From: an uncultured Centipeda sp.
GTDB taxonomy: Bacteria > Bacillota > Negativicutes > Selenomonadales > Selenomonadaceae
Assembly (NCBI GenBank): GCA_905372865.1
Contig: CAJPQT010000012.1
Span: 1 to 64,000, forward strand
DNA length: 64,000 nucleotides
Reading direction: 5' to 3'
Positions within the stretch are counted from its first letter, which is position 1, and each line of letters opens with the position of its first letter. The notes below the pieces were generated by a model. It was not told the DNA's origin. It did no database searches and worked only from the letters and a program-made list of their open reading frames with translations. Below are positions 7,289-16,237 of the stretch, one piece after another. Both the position numbers and the translations under genes were made by a program.

Positions 7289-8374
7289 TTGCACAGCGAA
7301 TACTTGGAGATTGAGAAGAAAATCGAGCATGGTGAGCGACTGACGCGTGAGGACGGGCTGCGGCTCTTTGCGTGTCCTGACATTGCGTGGATTGGTGCGC
7401 TTGCTGACCGTGTGCGGCACGAGAAATGCGGCGATATTGTCTACTATAACGTGAACTGTCATGTGAACCTCACGAATATCTGCCTCGCGCACTGCAAGTT
7501 CTGTGCGTTCGGGCGCGATGCGGGCGACAAGGGCGCATACGAGATGAGCGTAGAGGAGGCGGTGGCACACGTCGCGGATGCGATGCGCGACCCGCATCTT
7601 GCGGGGCTGCATGTGGTGAGCGGGCTGCATCCGGATTGGACATTCGAAGACTATTTGGGGCGGCTGAAAGCTCTGCATGAGGCATTTCCTACGCTCTATC
7701 TGAAGGGCTTTACGGGCGTGGAGATCACGCATTTTGCAAAGAGTTCGGGTCTCACGGTACACGATGTGCTCGTGCGCCTGCGTGAGGCGGGGCTGCAGTC
7801 GATTGCGGGCGGCGGCGCGGAGATCCTGACCGACCGCGTGCGCGGCGAACTTTGTCCAAACAAGGCAACGGCGGATGAGTGGCTCGAAACGCACCGTACG
7901 GCGCATGCACTTGGGATCAAGACGAATGCGTCGATGCTCTACGGACATATCGAGACCATCGAGGAGCGCATCGAGCATATGCTGCGGCTGCGTGAGCTGC
8001 AGGATGAGACGGGCGGTTTCCAGACGTTTATCCCGTTTCCGTTCCTGCCGTCGAATACGGAGCTCGGACAGACGGTGCGGCAGACGTCGATGTGGGACGA
8101 TCTGCGGACAATTGCAATCTCGCGTCTGATGCTCGACAACTTCCGCAACATCAAGGCGTACTGGGTGATGCTGACCGTGCCCGTGGCGCAGGTGGCGCTC
8201 TGCTTCGGCGCGAACGATATCGACGGCACGGTGCACAAGGAGACGATTCTCCACGATGCGGGCGCGAAGAGTCCCCGCGCCCTCTCGGAGGATCATATCA
8301 TCCGCGTGATCCGTGAGATTGGGCGCACGCCCGCCGCGTGCGACTCGAACTTTAATATCATCGAGACGTATTGA
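7289..8374 (+). CDS. mqnE: Radical SAM enzyme of the MqnE/CofH group (aminofutalosine synthase-like)
   Basis: A 361-residue cytosolic radical SAM protein. The 4Fe-4S motif CLAHCKFC (CxxxCxxC) is at about residue 65, after NVNCHVNLTNIC. The segments GLHVVSGLHPDWTFEDYL and GGGAEILTDRVR belong to the MqnE/MqnC/CofH group. MqnE joins 3-[(1-carboxyvinyl)oxy]benzoate to SAM to make aminofutalosine, an early menaquinone step. The start is TTG at 7289, with AGGAG 8 bases upstream; the frame is open earlier but lacks a ribosome site. A second close paralogue lies at 16238-17335, so the two may differ in role. Confidence 0.8.
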   Translation: MHSEYLEIEKKIEHGERLTREDGLRLFACPDIAWIGALADRVRHEKCGDIVYYNVNCHVNLTNICLAHCKFCAFGRDAGDKGAYEMSVEEAVAHVADAMRDPHLAGLHVVSGLHPDWTFEDYLGRLKALHEAFPTLYLKGFTGVEITHFAKSSGLTVHDVLVRLREAGLQSIAGGGAEILTDRVRGELCPNKATADEWLETHRTAHALGIKTNASMLYGHIETIEERIEHMLRLRELQDETGGFQTFIPFPFLPSNTELGQTVRQTSMWDDLRTIAISRLMLDNFRNIKAYWVMLTVPVAQVALCFGANDIDGTVHKETILHDAGAKSPRALSEDHIIRVIREIGRTPAACDSNFNIIETY

Positions 8375-8436
8375 GGGGGCGCGGGTTCGCTTCGCGACAC
8401 ATTGGCATCAAGGGCTATGCGAAGGAGGTGGGAACA

Positions 8437-9072
8437 ATGTCCGACACGGCTTATGAGGAGCGCATTGTGCGCACGGTGGAGGCATTCCGCAGGAACCGCT
8501 ACGATGTTTCGCGCTTCGCGGAACGCACAGCGGCGGCGGACTACCTCGCCGCCGAGATTCGCGGCAAGCGCGTCGGCTTCGGCGACTCCGAGACGCTGCG
8601 GGCACTTTCGCTCTATGAGCGTCTGAGCGTGCATAACGAGGTAATCGACCCGCCGCGCGCGGGGCACGTCGGCGGTATCGAGGCTTTTCTCGCGGCAGGT
8701 CGTGAGGCACTGATGACAGACGTGTTCCTGCTCTCGGCGAACGCCATCACGGAAGAGGGGCAGATCCTCAACATGGACGGTGCGGGCAACCGTGTCGCGG
8801 GCTCGCTCTTCGGACACGAAAAGACCTACTTCGTTGTCGGCATCAACAAGCTCGTCCCCGACATCGCGGCGGGGATCGAGCGCATTCACAACATCGCCGC
8901 CCCGCGCAACGCCCACCGCAAGGGAAAGAAAACGCCCTGCGCTGCGGCGGGGGATCGCTGCTATGACTGCACGGCACTTGAGCGTATCTGCAACGCCCTC
9001 ACCATTCACTACAAGAAGATGAGCTACCGCCCGATGGAGCTCGTGCTGATCGAGGAGGAACTGGGACTGTAA
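8437..9072 (+). CDS. LUD-domain protein (LutC/YkgG-like)
   Basis: A 211-residue protein of the LUD (DUF162) family, whose best-known members are LutB and LutC of lactate utilisation. The conserved GFGDSETLRALSLYE, TDVFLLSANAITEEGQILNMDGAGNRV and FGHEKTYFVVGINKLVPD are visible. The C-terminal part has cysteines (CAAAGDRCYDCTALERIC) that could bind a metal or cluster. The start at 8437 follows GAAGGAGGTGG. It sits 62 bp after the MqnE-like gene on the same strand and may share its transcript. No lutA or lutB is adjacent, so a role in lactate oxidation is not established. Confidence 0.8.
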   Translation: MSDTAYEERIVRTVEAFRRNRYDVSRFAERTAAADYLAAEIRGKRVGFGDSETLRALSLYERLSVHNEVIDPPRAGHVGGIEAFLAAGREALMTDVFLLSANAITEEGQILNMDGAGNRVAGSLFGHEKTYFVVGINKLVPDIAAGIERIHNIAAPRNAHRKGKKTPCAAAGDRCYDCTALERICNALTIHYKKMSYRPMELVLIEEELGL

Positions 9073-9154
9073 GCGTAAAGCGGATGATGAGAAATGATTG
9101 ATTTGTGCCTACAAATATGATAGTTTGAGTGACATTGTATAGGAGAAATATGCC

Positions 9155-9415
9155 GTGCCAACAATTTCAATGTTCTTTGGGATCATCATTCGGATGTATA
9201 ACAACGGCGAGCATAACCCGCCTCACTTTCACGCATCATACCAGGGTTATCATGCCGTGTTCGACATGGACGGTGATCTCACCGAAGGGGACATGCCTCG
9301 AAAACAAGTCAAACTGATTGCTGCATGGACAGAGCTGCACCGTGATGAGCTTCTTGCAAACTGGGAACTTGCCATGAGTGAGCAGCCCCTCTATAAGATT
9401 GATCCTCTCCGTTAG
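9155..9415 (+). CDS. DUF4160 protein
   Basis: An 86-residue protein starting at GTG after AGGAGAAA. The DUF4160 core is clear: MFFGIIIRMYNNGEHNPPHF, then HASYQGYHAVFDMDG. The family is small, often next to DUF2442, and the pair is regarded as a possible toxin-antitoxin-like module. Nothing in the sequence proves that here. It forms a two-gene operon with the next gene (18-bp gap). Confidence 0.75.
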   Translation: MPTISMFFGIIIRMYNNGEHNPPHFHASYQGYHAVFDMDGDLTEGDMPRKQVKLIAAWTELHRDELLANWELAMSEQPLYKIDPLR

Positions 9416-9433
9416 AGAAGGGAGTGTGTCCCG

Positions 9434-9697
9434 ATGAAACAGCCGGAATGGATTGTTGAGGATGTAAAAGCTCGTGAGGATTACACCCTGCTTATCACTT
9501 TTTCGGGCGGGGTACAGCGTATTTATGATGCGCGCCCCCTGTTGGAGAAACCTCTCTTTGCCGCACTCAAAAGTCTCCCTGTCTTCTTGCGTGCACGAGC
9601 CGCATACGGAACGGTTATCTGGAATGATGAGGTAGACATCGCTCCCGAGCACCTCTATGAGTGCAGCAGCCCCGCTATGTTCGATCAGATTGCTTGA
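9434..9697 (+). CDS. DUF2442 protein
   Basis: An 87-residue protein following the DUF4160 gene after an AGGGAGTG ribosome site. The DUF2442 pattern is visible: DYTLLITFSGGVQRIYDARPLL, then FLRARAAYGTVIWNDEVDIAPEHLYE. Members of this family are paired with DUF4160 and may bind it or act as its regulator. The molecular role is unknown. Confidence 0.75.
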   Translation: MKQPEWIVEDVKAREDYTLLITFSGGVQRIYDARPLLEKPLFAALKSLPVFLRARAAYGTVIWNDEVDIAPEHLYECSSPAMFDQIA

Positions 9698-9713
9698 TAT
9701 CGTTATCCCCATC

Positions 9714-9741
9714 AAAAAAGGAGGCGTACGCCTCCTTTTTT
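9714..9741. terminator. Bidirectional terminator
   Basis: A perfect palindrome AAAAAAGGAGGCGT/ACGCCTCCTTTTTT lies between the convergent DUF2442 and TPR genes. Confidence 0.85.
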
Positions 9742-9748
9742 GTATGCG

Positions 9749-11152
9749 CTACTCCTCATCCCTCGGATTCCCGTCCTCATCCAAGGGGATGTAGGCGCAC
9801 TTCTCCTGCCACGGGTACTGGTATGCGAGCGTGACCTGATTGTCCAGCTCAAAATGCACTGCGGTGAGGGTGGCCGTGCCCGCCTCGTCCGTGCGCCTCA
9901 GCCAACCGCCGTCATCGAGGCGTTCCTTCTGCGTGCGCAGCCATGCGGGGCTGCGCTTCGACAGCCCTGCCTCGTTCATGTGAAAGACGAGGCGCACGGA
10001 TGTATCGCCCACGGGATAGTCAAAGCTGCAATAGGGCGCATTCCTCTCGTAGTTCTTCGGATCGGGACGGAAGAGCTGGCGGAAATACGCAAGCCCCGCC
10101 TCATTTACCGTCATGCAGGCGATGGCGCGCTGCTTTTCGTACATTTCTCCATCGGCATCCACGCCGTCACGCAGCCCAAGTGTTTCTCCCGATGCAGCCG
10201 CCTCCTGCAGCTCCTCGTCAAACGTGGGATCAATCCAGTGGTAGGACATCTGCTCGATGGTCGCACCCTCCTCGATCTCACGCGCAAGCGTCAGGAATTC
10301 GTGATCGTCCGGCACGAGCGCAAGCCCTTTCTGTACCGCCTCGCGCGCACCGTCACGGTTGCCGAAATGGCTGCGTAGTTTTCCGAGTTGTAGGTATATC
10401 CACGGGTAGTCCGGCTCCTCACATACGCCTCTTTCTGCCGTGCACAGCGCATCGTCCAGTCGTCCGCAGTACATGAGGGCGACGGCGTAGCGGTAGTAGT
10501 ATGCCCCACAGCCGTTTGCATTTGCCGCTGCCGCCGGCATCCACTGCGTTGTACGGTAGTAGTACTCGTAGGCATCAATATTGTTGCACGCATACGCATA
10601 CCACAGCGCGATATCGAGATTGGCGCGTGCCTCCTCGCGCGTGAAATTCCCCTTGATTGTTCCGTTCTTGATGTAGGACTCCAGATAGTGCAGCATCTTG
10701 TAGAAATAGCCTGTCGAGCCGTCGTCCATCGCCTCAAGCTTCTTGACTGCCGCAGGGGAGAGCAGTGGTTTTCGTGCGGCATAGATGACACGCAGCCGCT
10801 TTTGGCAGGCATCGATCATCTGCATCGTGTCCGCATCGTCCGGGAGAGCGGCAAGTGCCGCCTCGAAGTAGGGGAGGGCGCAGTCCTCACGGTCGAGGTA
10901 GTAGTAGGCATAGCCCATGCGGAAGTTCCAGAGATGGTCACCTGTGAAATGGTCCGCGTGGGGCGTGAGGAGCCCGATCGCCTTTTCAAAATAGGCGCGA
11001 TCCTCTGCGCTCGCCGCATTGTTGTAGGCGCGCGCCAGTTCGCTGTCCAGTTCCGGCGTGCGCTCCTCGGCGGGGAGTGCCTCGATCTCTGTGATGATTT
11101 TCTGAAATTCGTTGTTCTCGTGCCAAATTTGGCACTGTTCGAGTAGTGTCAT
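9749..11152 (-). CDS. TPR-repeat protein of unknown function
   Basis: A 467-residue cytosolic protein. The first about 330 residues consist of TPR-like helical pairs (for example AYYYLDREDCALPYFEAALAA and ALMYCGRLDDALCTAERGV). The last third (about 380-460) is beta-rich, with RLVFHMNEAGLSKRSPAWLR. The start at 11152 has AGAGG about 7 bases upstream. It is the last gene of a tight four-gene operon with Sufu-DUF4253 and zinc-ribbon proteins (14-bp gap). The operon resembles arrays of immunity-type proteins, but this protein has no assigned activity. Confidence 0.7.
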   Translation of the reverse strand: MTLLEQCQIWHENNEFQKIITEIEALPAEERTPELDSELARAYNNAASAEDRAYFEKAIGLLTPHADHFTGDHLWNFRMGYAYYYLDREDCALPYFEAALAALPDDADTMQMIDACQKRLRVIYAARKPLLSPAAVKKLEAMDDGSTGYFYKMLHYLESYIKNGTIKGNFTREEARANLDIALWYAYACNNIDAYEYYYRTTQWMPAAAANANGCGAYYYRYAVALMYCGRLDDALCTAERGVCEEPDYPWIYLQLGKLRSHFGNRDGAREAVQKGLALVPDDHEFLTLAREIEEGATIEQMSYHWIDPTFDEELQEAAASGETLGLRDGVDADGEMYEKQRAIACMTVNEAGLAYFRQLFRPDPKNYERNAPYCSFDYPVGDTSVRLVFHMNEAGLSKRSPAWLRTQKERLDDGGWLRRTDEAGTATLTAVHFELDNQVTLAYQYPWQEKCAYIPLDEDGNPRDEE

Positions 11153-11166
11153 GAAAAAACCTCTGC

Positions 11167-13137
11167 TTAGTCCCACCAGAAATACCAGATGTTTGACTGC
11201 TTCAAATCGTGCGCGAGACGCGTGACGGTCATGCCGGGTGTGCCCTGCTCGATGATGTCGGCGCAGAACGCGTACTGCTCCTTCGCCAGATCCAAGGCGC
11301 GCTCCTGCGGCTCTATGGGCGCGGGAACGCTGTATTCGAGCGTGTCATAGGTGAGGACGGCAGGCACAGCGCCGTGCTGTTCGTGCCAGTATTTCGAGAC
11401 CGCCATCAGCGCGGCGGTGTCGGGGCAGTCGTTCCACCCGCCGAACGGCAGATATGCAAACACCATCCACGGATGTTTCACGGGAATCTTGGCGAGAATC
11501 ATCGGCTGCGTTTTCTGCGTCTCGTAGTCCCAGTAGCTGATAAAGTGGTCGGTCTCACGGAAATCCTCTCCCTCCACATCGTCCGGCGCCTCCTCTCGGC
11601 TCAGTTCAAAACGTTCGTCGAGCCGCTCCATCAGTATCGCCTTACCGTCCGGCAGAGGCTGTGCAAGCATTTTTTCGCGGTACTTTTCCACGGCATCGGC
11701 ATCGAAATCATAGTCCTTGAACGCGCCCTTTTCCGCCTCTGCGTTCATCGTCAGAATCTCCCACAGGGTATCGCTCGGGACGATGAGCAGGGGGACATAG
11801 CCGTCGTGCACACTGCGGCGTACGGCATAGCTGTACGCCGCCATAATCGGATCGTCGTCCGCCATCGGCGGGAAGTACATCAGGGAGCAGTCTGCCCTGC
11901 CGCAGTTCAGGTACTGCATGATTGCGGCAGCGACGTCGCTTGGCGCCTCATCTTCGTTTTCCTTCCGCTCGGCGCTGTTCCGCTTCCTCGCCTCCCACCG
12001 CTGTGCGATGGTCGCCGCCATTGCTGCATAGTAGTCCTCATCGAACGGGACGAACAGATATGCCTCGTCGTCGAACTCTTCCGAGAAGTACTGCTCCGCA
12101 CCGAAGTACGCTAAGGCATAGTTGTCGATGTCCGAGGGGAAGGAGGGAGCTTCACCGTCGTAGTAGTACTGTGCGAACGCCGTGCCCTCCTCGCCAAAGA
12201 AGCCGTGCATCAGAATCCCGTGCAGTTCGTCGCGGATAAAGGGGCGCAGGTCGGTATCTGCCGGATGCTCCTGTACGGCACGGATGGTCGCCGCGTACTG
12301 ACGGACGAACCAATCTGCCATCAGTTCGTGCTCGATGCACCAGCGCAGATAGATCGCGAGGTGGTTGTACGCCGTGATCTCATCCACGGGCAGCTTCTTT
12401 TTGTGCAGACTGTCGAGGTGCCACTGCGCATTGTCCATCACGAGATCGGTGAAGTCCTCGGGTGCGAGTGCGCTGCGCCGCTCCGGATCAATGACGAAGC
12501 GCACACGACGCTCGTCAAAGAGGTTCAGCAGCTCTTTTACACTGCGGTCGAACTTGTAGTTGAGTTCGTCCCGGTAGAGCGGGATGATCTGATAGAAATT
12601 GACCTCATCGCCGTTCGGGAGGGGGCAGACGGTGTCTCCTCCGCCTTTGACCTGCGCGCTGACGAGCAGGGCAGCAGTCAGTTTGGTGTTCTCGGCATAG
12701 GGCGATCGGTTGCTGATCGTGTGTCCCCAGCCGAGCCAAGTGTTGTCCTCGATTGGCAGACGTGCGAGTGTCTTCAGCAGGCGGATCGGCCAGTAGTGCA
12801 CTTCATCGTCCTCGTGGATCTTCCAGTCGGGCGGCAGGGCGATCGCGAGTTCCGCGCGTTCGAGCTTGTATTCGGCGAGCTCTTTTGGCACGTTCATGCG
12901 GTGCGCGCCCATCCCGAGGGTGACGAGCATATAGTAGTTGCGTTCCTCGGTCGGATCGACAATGCAGATGTCCAGGTGGATGTCCGGCGAGACAATCTCA
13001 TGAAAGACGTTTGCATACGTGCCGAAGTTCGTCTCAATGTAACTTTCGACGATCTCCAGTTCTTCCTCGGTATAGACCTCTGTGGGCATTGGGGCTTTCT
13101 TTTTATATGCAGAATCATTTCTGCCAATTTTTTTCAT
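11167..13137 (-). CDS. Sufu-domain and DUF4253 fusion protein
   Basis: A 656-residue protein. Residues about 20-190 match the bacterial suppressor-of-fused (Sufu) domain: NYYMLVTLGMGAHRMNVP, ELAIALPPDWKI, WPIRLLKTLARLPIEDNTWL. The C-terminal about 120 residues look like DUF4253, with ending segments VFAYLPFGGWNDCPDTAALM and SNIWYFWWD. The middle is acidic and unassigned. Sufu-family proteins are known from comparative studies as immunity proteins against polymorphic toxins. That role here is inference. The start at 13137 has AAAGGAG 6 bases upstream and overlaps the previous gene by 23 bp. Confidence 0.75.
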   Translation of the reverse strand: MKKIGRNDSAYKKKAPMPTEVYTEEELEIVESYIETNFGTYANVFHEIVSPDIHLDICIVDPTEERNYYMLVTLGMGAHRMNVPKELAEYKLERAELAIALPPDWKIHEDDEVHYWPIRLLKTLARLPIEDNTWLGWGHTISNRSPYAENTKLTAALLVSAQVKGGGDTVCPLPNGDEVNFYQIIPLYRDELNYKFDRSVKELLNLFDERRVRFVIDPERRSALAPEDFTDLVMDNAQWHLDSLHKKKLPVDEITAYNHLAIYLRWCIEHELMADWFVRQYAATIRAVQEHPADTDLRPFIRDELHGILMHGFFGEEGTAFAQYYYDGEAPSFPSDIDNYALAYFGAEQYFSEEFDDEAYLFVPFDEDYYAAMAATIAQRWEARKRNSAERKENEDEAPSDVAAAIMQYLNCGRADCSLMYFPPMADDDPIMAAYSYAVRRSVHDGYVPLLIVPSDTLWEILTMNAEAEKGAFKDYDFDADAVEKYREKMLAQPLPDGKAILMERLDERFELSREEAPDDVEGEDFRETDHFISYWDYETQKTQPMILAKIPVKHPWMVFAYLPFGGWNDCPDTAALMAVSKYWHEQHGAVPAVLTYDTLEYSVPAPIEPQERALDLAKEQYAFCADIIEQGTPGMTVTRLAHDLKQSNIWYFWWD

Positions 13138-13546
13138 CGTGTTCTCCTTTATGACTGAGGAGCAGGCTCTCCAGCATCGTTTCCAGAAGGCTTGTCGGTG
13201 TGATGACGAATCCCTCCGCCGTGATTTTTTCATTGAAGAAATCAACGGAGCGGTCGTGGTCAAGGAAGTGATTCCGTGCCAGGTATTGCTCGACATCGTC
13301 GAGGGTAAAGGCACACTCCCTGAGCGCCGTGTCGGTGATGGCGTTGGCGTAATGGATGCTCTTCATCGTGCGCTTCCGCTTTGTCGTCGGGTAGGCATTG
13401 CATAGTGCCTGTCGGAGCGCTGTCGCCATCTGTGCGGGCGAGGCATCCTCTGTGACCGGCATGGATGGGAGGATGCGCTCACGGCAAAGGTGCGCGTACA
13501 GTGTGCGGAACTTTTCTGCAAGTACGGTATCATCATGGTCGGTCAT
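13115..13546 (-). CDS. Hypothetical protein in the Sufu/DUF4253 operon
   Basis: A 143-residue protein that I do not recognise. It has no signal peptide or membrane segment. It is predicted mostly helical, with a basic stretch TKRKRTMKSIHYANAI in the middle and FFNEKITAEGFVITPTSLLE near the end. It lies 9 bp after the zinc-ribbon gene and overlaps the next gene by 23 bp, so it is translated as part of the operon. Confidence 0.6.
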   Translation of the reverse strand: MTDHDDTVLAEKFRTLYAHLCRERILPSMPVTEDASPAQMATALRQALCNAYPTTKRKRTMKSIHYANAITDTALRECAFTLDDVEQYLARNHFLDHDRSVDFFNEKITAEGFVITPTSLLETMLESLLLSHKGEHDEKNWQK

Positions 13547-13555
13547 GGCTGCGCC

Positions 13556-14641
13556 TCACGTCTGCTGGTGCTGCATGGAGACAATCTGACAGTCGGGGCA
13601 GAACTCGATGTAGAGCGTGCCCTCCATATAGTCCGTCAGCGCATCCCAATGAATCTGCATGAGATACTTCATCGGCTGCCCGCAGTCGGGGCAGGTCGTG
13701 TATTCCCAGTCCTGCCACCAGAGCGCAAAGCCGCCGAGCGTGCAGACATCCTCGAAGCGTGCGCCGCAGAACAGAGGAACAGGCGTCTCGCCGAGGATGA
13801 GATCGTTTTCAAAAATCCTGACAAGCTCCTCTTCGATATACATGGTATCGCCCGCATCTTCGTAGGAAAGCACCTCGCTGCCACCATCGAGCGTATAGCG
13901 GCTCAGTATCGGCTCTGCATATGCGACGCAGTTCGGACAGCAGGTCGCTGTGAGGATGCCGTCGATGCCGAGGAAGTGCAGACGCGCATCCCGTCCGTCG
14001 AGGACGAGCATATCCGCCATGCGGCTGCCGCAGTGCGGACAGTTCTCCTCCCGTGGTCGGGCAATGCGGACGGGCGAGCGGCGGAGCTCTTCCTCCGATG
14101 TGGCGTGTACCAGTGGATAGCAGGTGTCGAAATTCAGCGTGCGCCGTCGCCCCTCACGGTCGAATGTCCAGCCGCCGCACTGCGCATAGACAGAGGGGTT
14201 GACGTGCAGCTTCCCGCGCCACGGGCGCGGATTGCGTTCGAGCGCAAGGAGTGCCGCAAGGGATTGGTCGTCTCCCTGCATACCGAGGCACATCATAAGC
14301 TCGTTCGCCTCATGTGCGGCATCCGTCTCCATCAGTACCGCGATCAGTCCGTCCCGCACGTCCGTCGGTGCATGATAGTAGAGTGCCGAGGGCCAGAAGG
14401 AACGTGCCGCGAGTGCCGCGCGTGGGATCTCCGGCGCGAGCCGTCCGCGACAGCAGAGCAGATACCAGAAGTCGTCGGGAACATCCTCGATCTGCGCGAT
14501 GATCTCCTGCTCCTTTGCCGAGACCTCCTCGGGCGTCCATGTGAGTGCCGCACGGCGATTCGCCGCCGTCCTGCAGCGCCAGCAGAGTCCCTTGTAGCCG
14601 AGCTCCGTGCCGCAGTCGGGGCACTGGTAGGGCAGCGTCAT
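13556..14641 (-). CDS. Zinc-ribbon protein of unknown function
   Basis: A 361-residue protein with several paired cysteines: CPDCGTELGYKGLCWRC at the N-terminus, CPHCGSRM near the middle, and CPDCGQPMKYLMQIHWD with a final CPDC near the C-terminus. The last part resembles the C-terminal section of DUF1963-type proteins. The start at 14641 is set by AAAGGAG six bases upstream. It is the first gene of the four-gene operon, with its own promoter, and its function is unknown. Confidence 0.65.
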   Translation of the reverse strand: MTLPYQCPDCGTELGYKGLCWRCRTAANRRAALTWTPEEVSAKEQEIIAQIEDVPDDFWYLLCCRGRLAPEIPRAALAARSFWPSALYYHAPTDVRDGLIAVLMETDAAHEANELMMCLGMQGDDQSLAALLALERNPRPWRGKLHVNPSVYAQCGGWTFDREGRRRTLNFDTCYPLVHATSEEELRRSPVRIARPREENCPHCGSRMADMLVLDGRDARLHFLGIDGILTATCCPNCVAYAEPILSRYTLDGGSEVLSYEDAGDTMYIEEELVRIFENDLILGETPVPLFCGARFEDVCTLGGFALWWQDWEYTTCPDCGQPMKYLMQIHWDALTDYMEGTLYIEFCPDCQIVSMQHQQT

Positions 14642-14689
14642 GATCGGCTCCTTTCCGTGATTCCCGTTGTGGGAATATTCATCTGTTTT

Positions 14690-14718
14690 ATGATAGTATA
14701 GATGTATTGCGGCTTCAA
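14690..14718 (-). promoter_or_regulatory. Promoter of the zinc-ribbon/Sufu/TPR operon
   Basis: On the minus strand TTGAAG (14713-14718) and TATCAT (14690-14695) are 17 bp apart, about 50 bp before the first gene. Confidence 0.45.
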
Positions 14719-14747
14719 TAGGTCTTTCGGGTAAAGTTGGGCAACAA

Positions 14748-14777
14748 GACCTGCCTTGATGCGGGTCAAGGCAGGTC
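14748..14777 (-). terminator. Terminator after the MATE gene
   Basis: GACCTGCCTTGA and TCAAGGCAGGTC form a 12-bp stem immediately downstream of the MATE stop codon. The T run after it is weak (TTGTTG). Confidence 0.6.
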
Positions 14778-14780
14778 GCT

Positions 14781-16109
14781 CTACAGATATCCGTATTGCT
14801 TCCGCTTCTGCCAGAGTAGAAGGAAGGTGAGCGATGCGCCGAGGATGTCTGCGGCAGGCGTTGCCATAAAGACGCCGTCCACACCGAAGATGCGGGGCAG
14901 AAGGAGCAGGAAGCCGAGCAGACAGATGAGCGTGTCCCAGACGGAGAGCAGGGCGGAGGTGCGTCCGTCGCCGAGCGCGGTGAAGAACGATGCGCCGTAC
15001 ATACTGAACCCGAGGAAGAGGAAGGCGATCGCGTGGATACGGAAGCCGTGTACGGCGAGGTCATAGACGTGTGTGCCCTCGGCGGCGAAGATGCCCGTAA
15101 TCGGCGCGGCGATGAGGATGCTGACCGCGGTGGTAAAGAGGGAGAACGCGGCGATGAGTGTGAGACTGCGGCGCAGGATTCCACGCAGGGCGTGCGTGTC
15201 GCGTTTGCCGTAGTTGAAGCTCGCCAGAGGTGCAACCCCCTCGGCGTAGCCCATGTAGATGCCCGTGAGCAGTCCGGAGATGTACTCCGAGATGGCGATT
15301 GCCGCTACGCCATCCGCACCCGCGAGGCGCATCATGGTGTTGTTCATGACGATCATGATGAGGCTCATCGAGAGCTGCATCACCATCTCGCTTGAGCCGT
15401 TGCCCATCGCGGAGAGGACGGAGCGCAGCCGCCAGACGGGACGTACGAACCGCAGTGTGCCGCGCCGATGAACGGCAAAGTAGTAAAGTCCTACGAATGC
15501 GGAGATGGAGTAGCCCGTCGCCGTCGCGATGGATGCTCCCTCCAGTCCCCAGCCGAGGACAAAGAGGAGGATGTAGTCGAGCACCATGTTGACGATACCG
15601 CCGACGAAGGAGGAGAGCATCGCAAGGCGCGGCTGCCCCGCTGCAACGAGGAAGATGTCGAGGATCAGCCCCGCCATCGTGAGCGGTGTCGAGACGAAGA
15701 GAGGAACGGCGTACACGGCGCAGAGCGGATAGAGGGCATCGTCCGCGCCGAAGAAGTAGAGAATCGGGCGCAGGAAGGTCATGCCGAGCACGGCAATCAT
15801 CGTGCTGAGAATGACGCAGACGAGGACGAGCAGGGAGAAATTTTCGCGTGCATGGCGATTTTCGCCCGCCCCGAGCTGCGCCGCGACGAGGGCACTGCCG
15901 CCCGTGCCAAGCATGGTCGCGAGTACGATCGTGAGCGGGATGAACGGCATGACGATGTTGATCGCCGACAGCCCATCCGTCCCGACGGCGTGCGCGACGA
16001 AGAAGCCGTCGACGATGAAGTTCACATTCATAAAGAGCTGTGACACGATCATCGGCACCGCGAACGCGAGCAGTGTGCGGTAGGTGATGGGCTGGGATAG
16101 CTGCGCCAC
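14781..16109 (-). CDS. MATE-family efflux transporter
   Basis: A 442-residue inner-membrane protein with twelve hydrophobic segments in two related halves. The MATE features FAVPMIVSQLFMNVNFIVDG, IVLATMLGTGGSALVAAQLG and the second-half equivalent EYISGLLTGIYMGYAEGVAP are present. Family members export cationic drugs or other small molecules in exchange for Na+ or H+. The start is GTG at 16109, supported by AAAAGGAGG eight bases upstream. It is a single gene divergent from the menaquinone operon, and its substrate is unknown. Confidence 0.9.
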   Translation of the reverse strand: MAQLSQPITYRTLLAFAVPMIVSQLFMNVNFIVDGFFVAHAVGTDGLSAINIVMPFIPLTIVLATMLGTGGSALVAAQLGAGENRHARENFSLLVLVCVILSTMIAVLGMTFLRPILYFFGADDALYPLCAVYAVPLFVSTPLTMAGLILDIFLVAAGQPRLAMLSSFVGGIVNMVLDYILLFVLGWGLEGASIATATGYSISAFVGLYYFAVHRRGTLRFVRPVWRLRSVLSAMGNGSSEMVMQLSMSLIMIVMNNTMMRLAGADGVAAIAISEYISGLLTGIYMGYAEGVAPLASFNYGKRDTHALRGILRRSLTLIAAFSLFTTAVSILIAAPITGIFAAEGTHVYDLAVHGFRIHAIAFLFLGFSMYGASFFTALGDGRTSALLSVWDTLICLLGFLLLLPRIFGVDGVFMATPAADILGASLTFLLLWQKRKQYGYL

Positions 16110-16176
16110 GGAACATCCTCCTTTTGGTAGTTCTGCTATCCTAGCATAAAGCGGAGCAGACGTGCAAGTGGAGAAT

Positions 16177-16205
16177 TTGCAAAATCCCGCCGCATTTGGT
16201 ACACT
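16177..16205 (+). promoter_or_regulatory. Promoter of the futalosine operon
   Basis: TTGCAA (16177-16182) and TACACT (16200-16205) are 17 bp apart, about 30 bp before the first gene. Confidence 0.55.
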
Positions 16206-16237
16206 TGCGGGAGTGTTGTAAGGAGAGAATATCGTAC

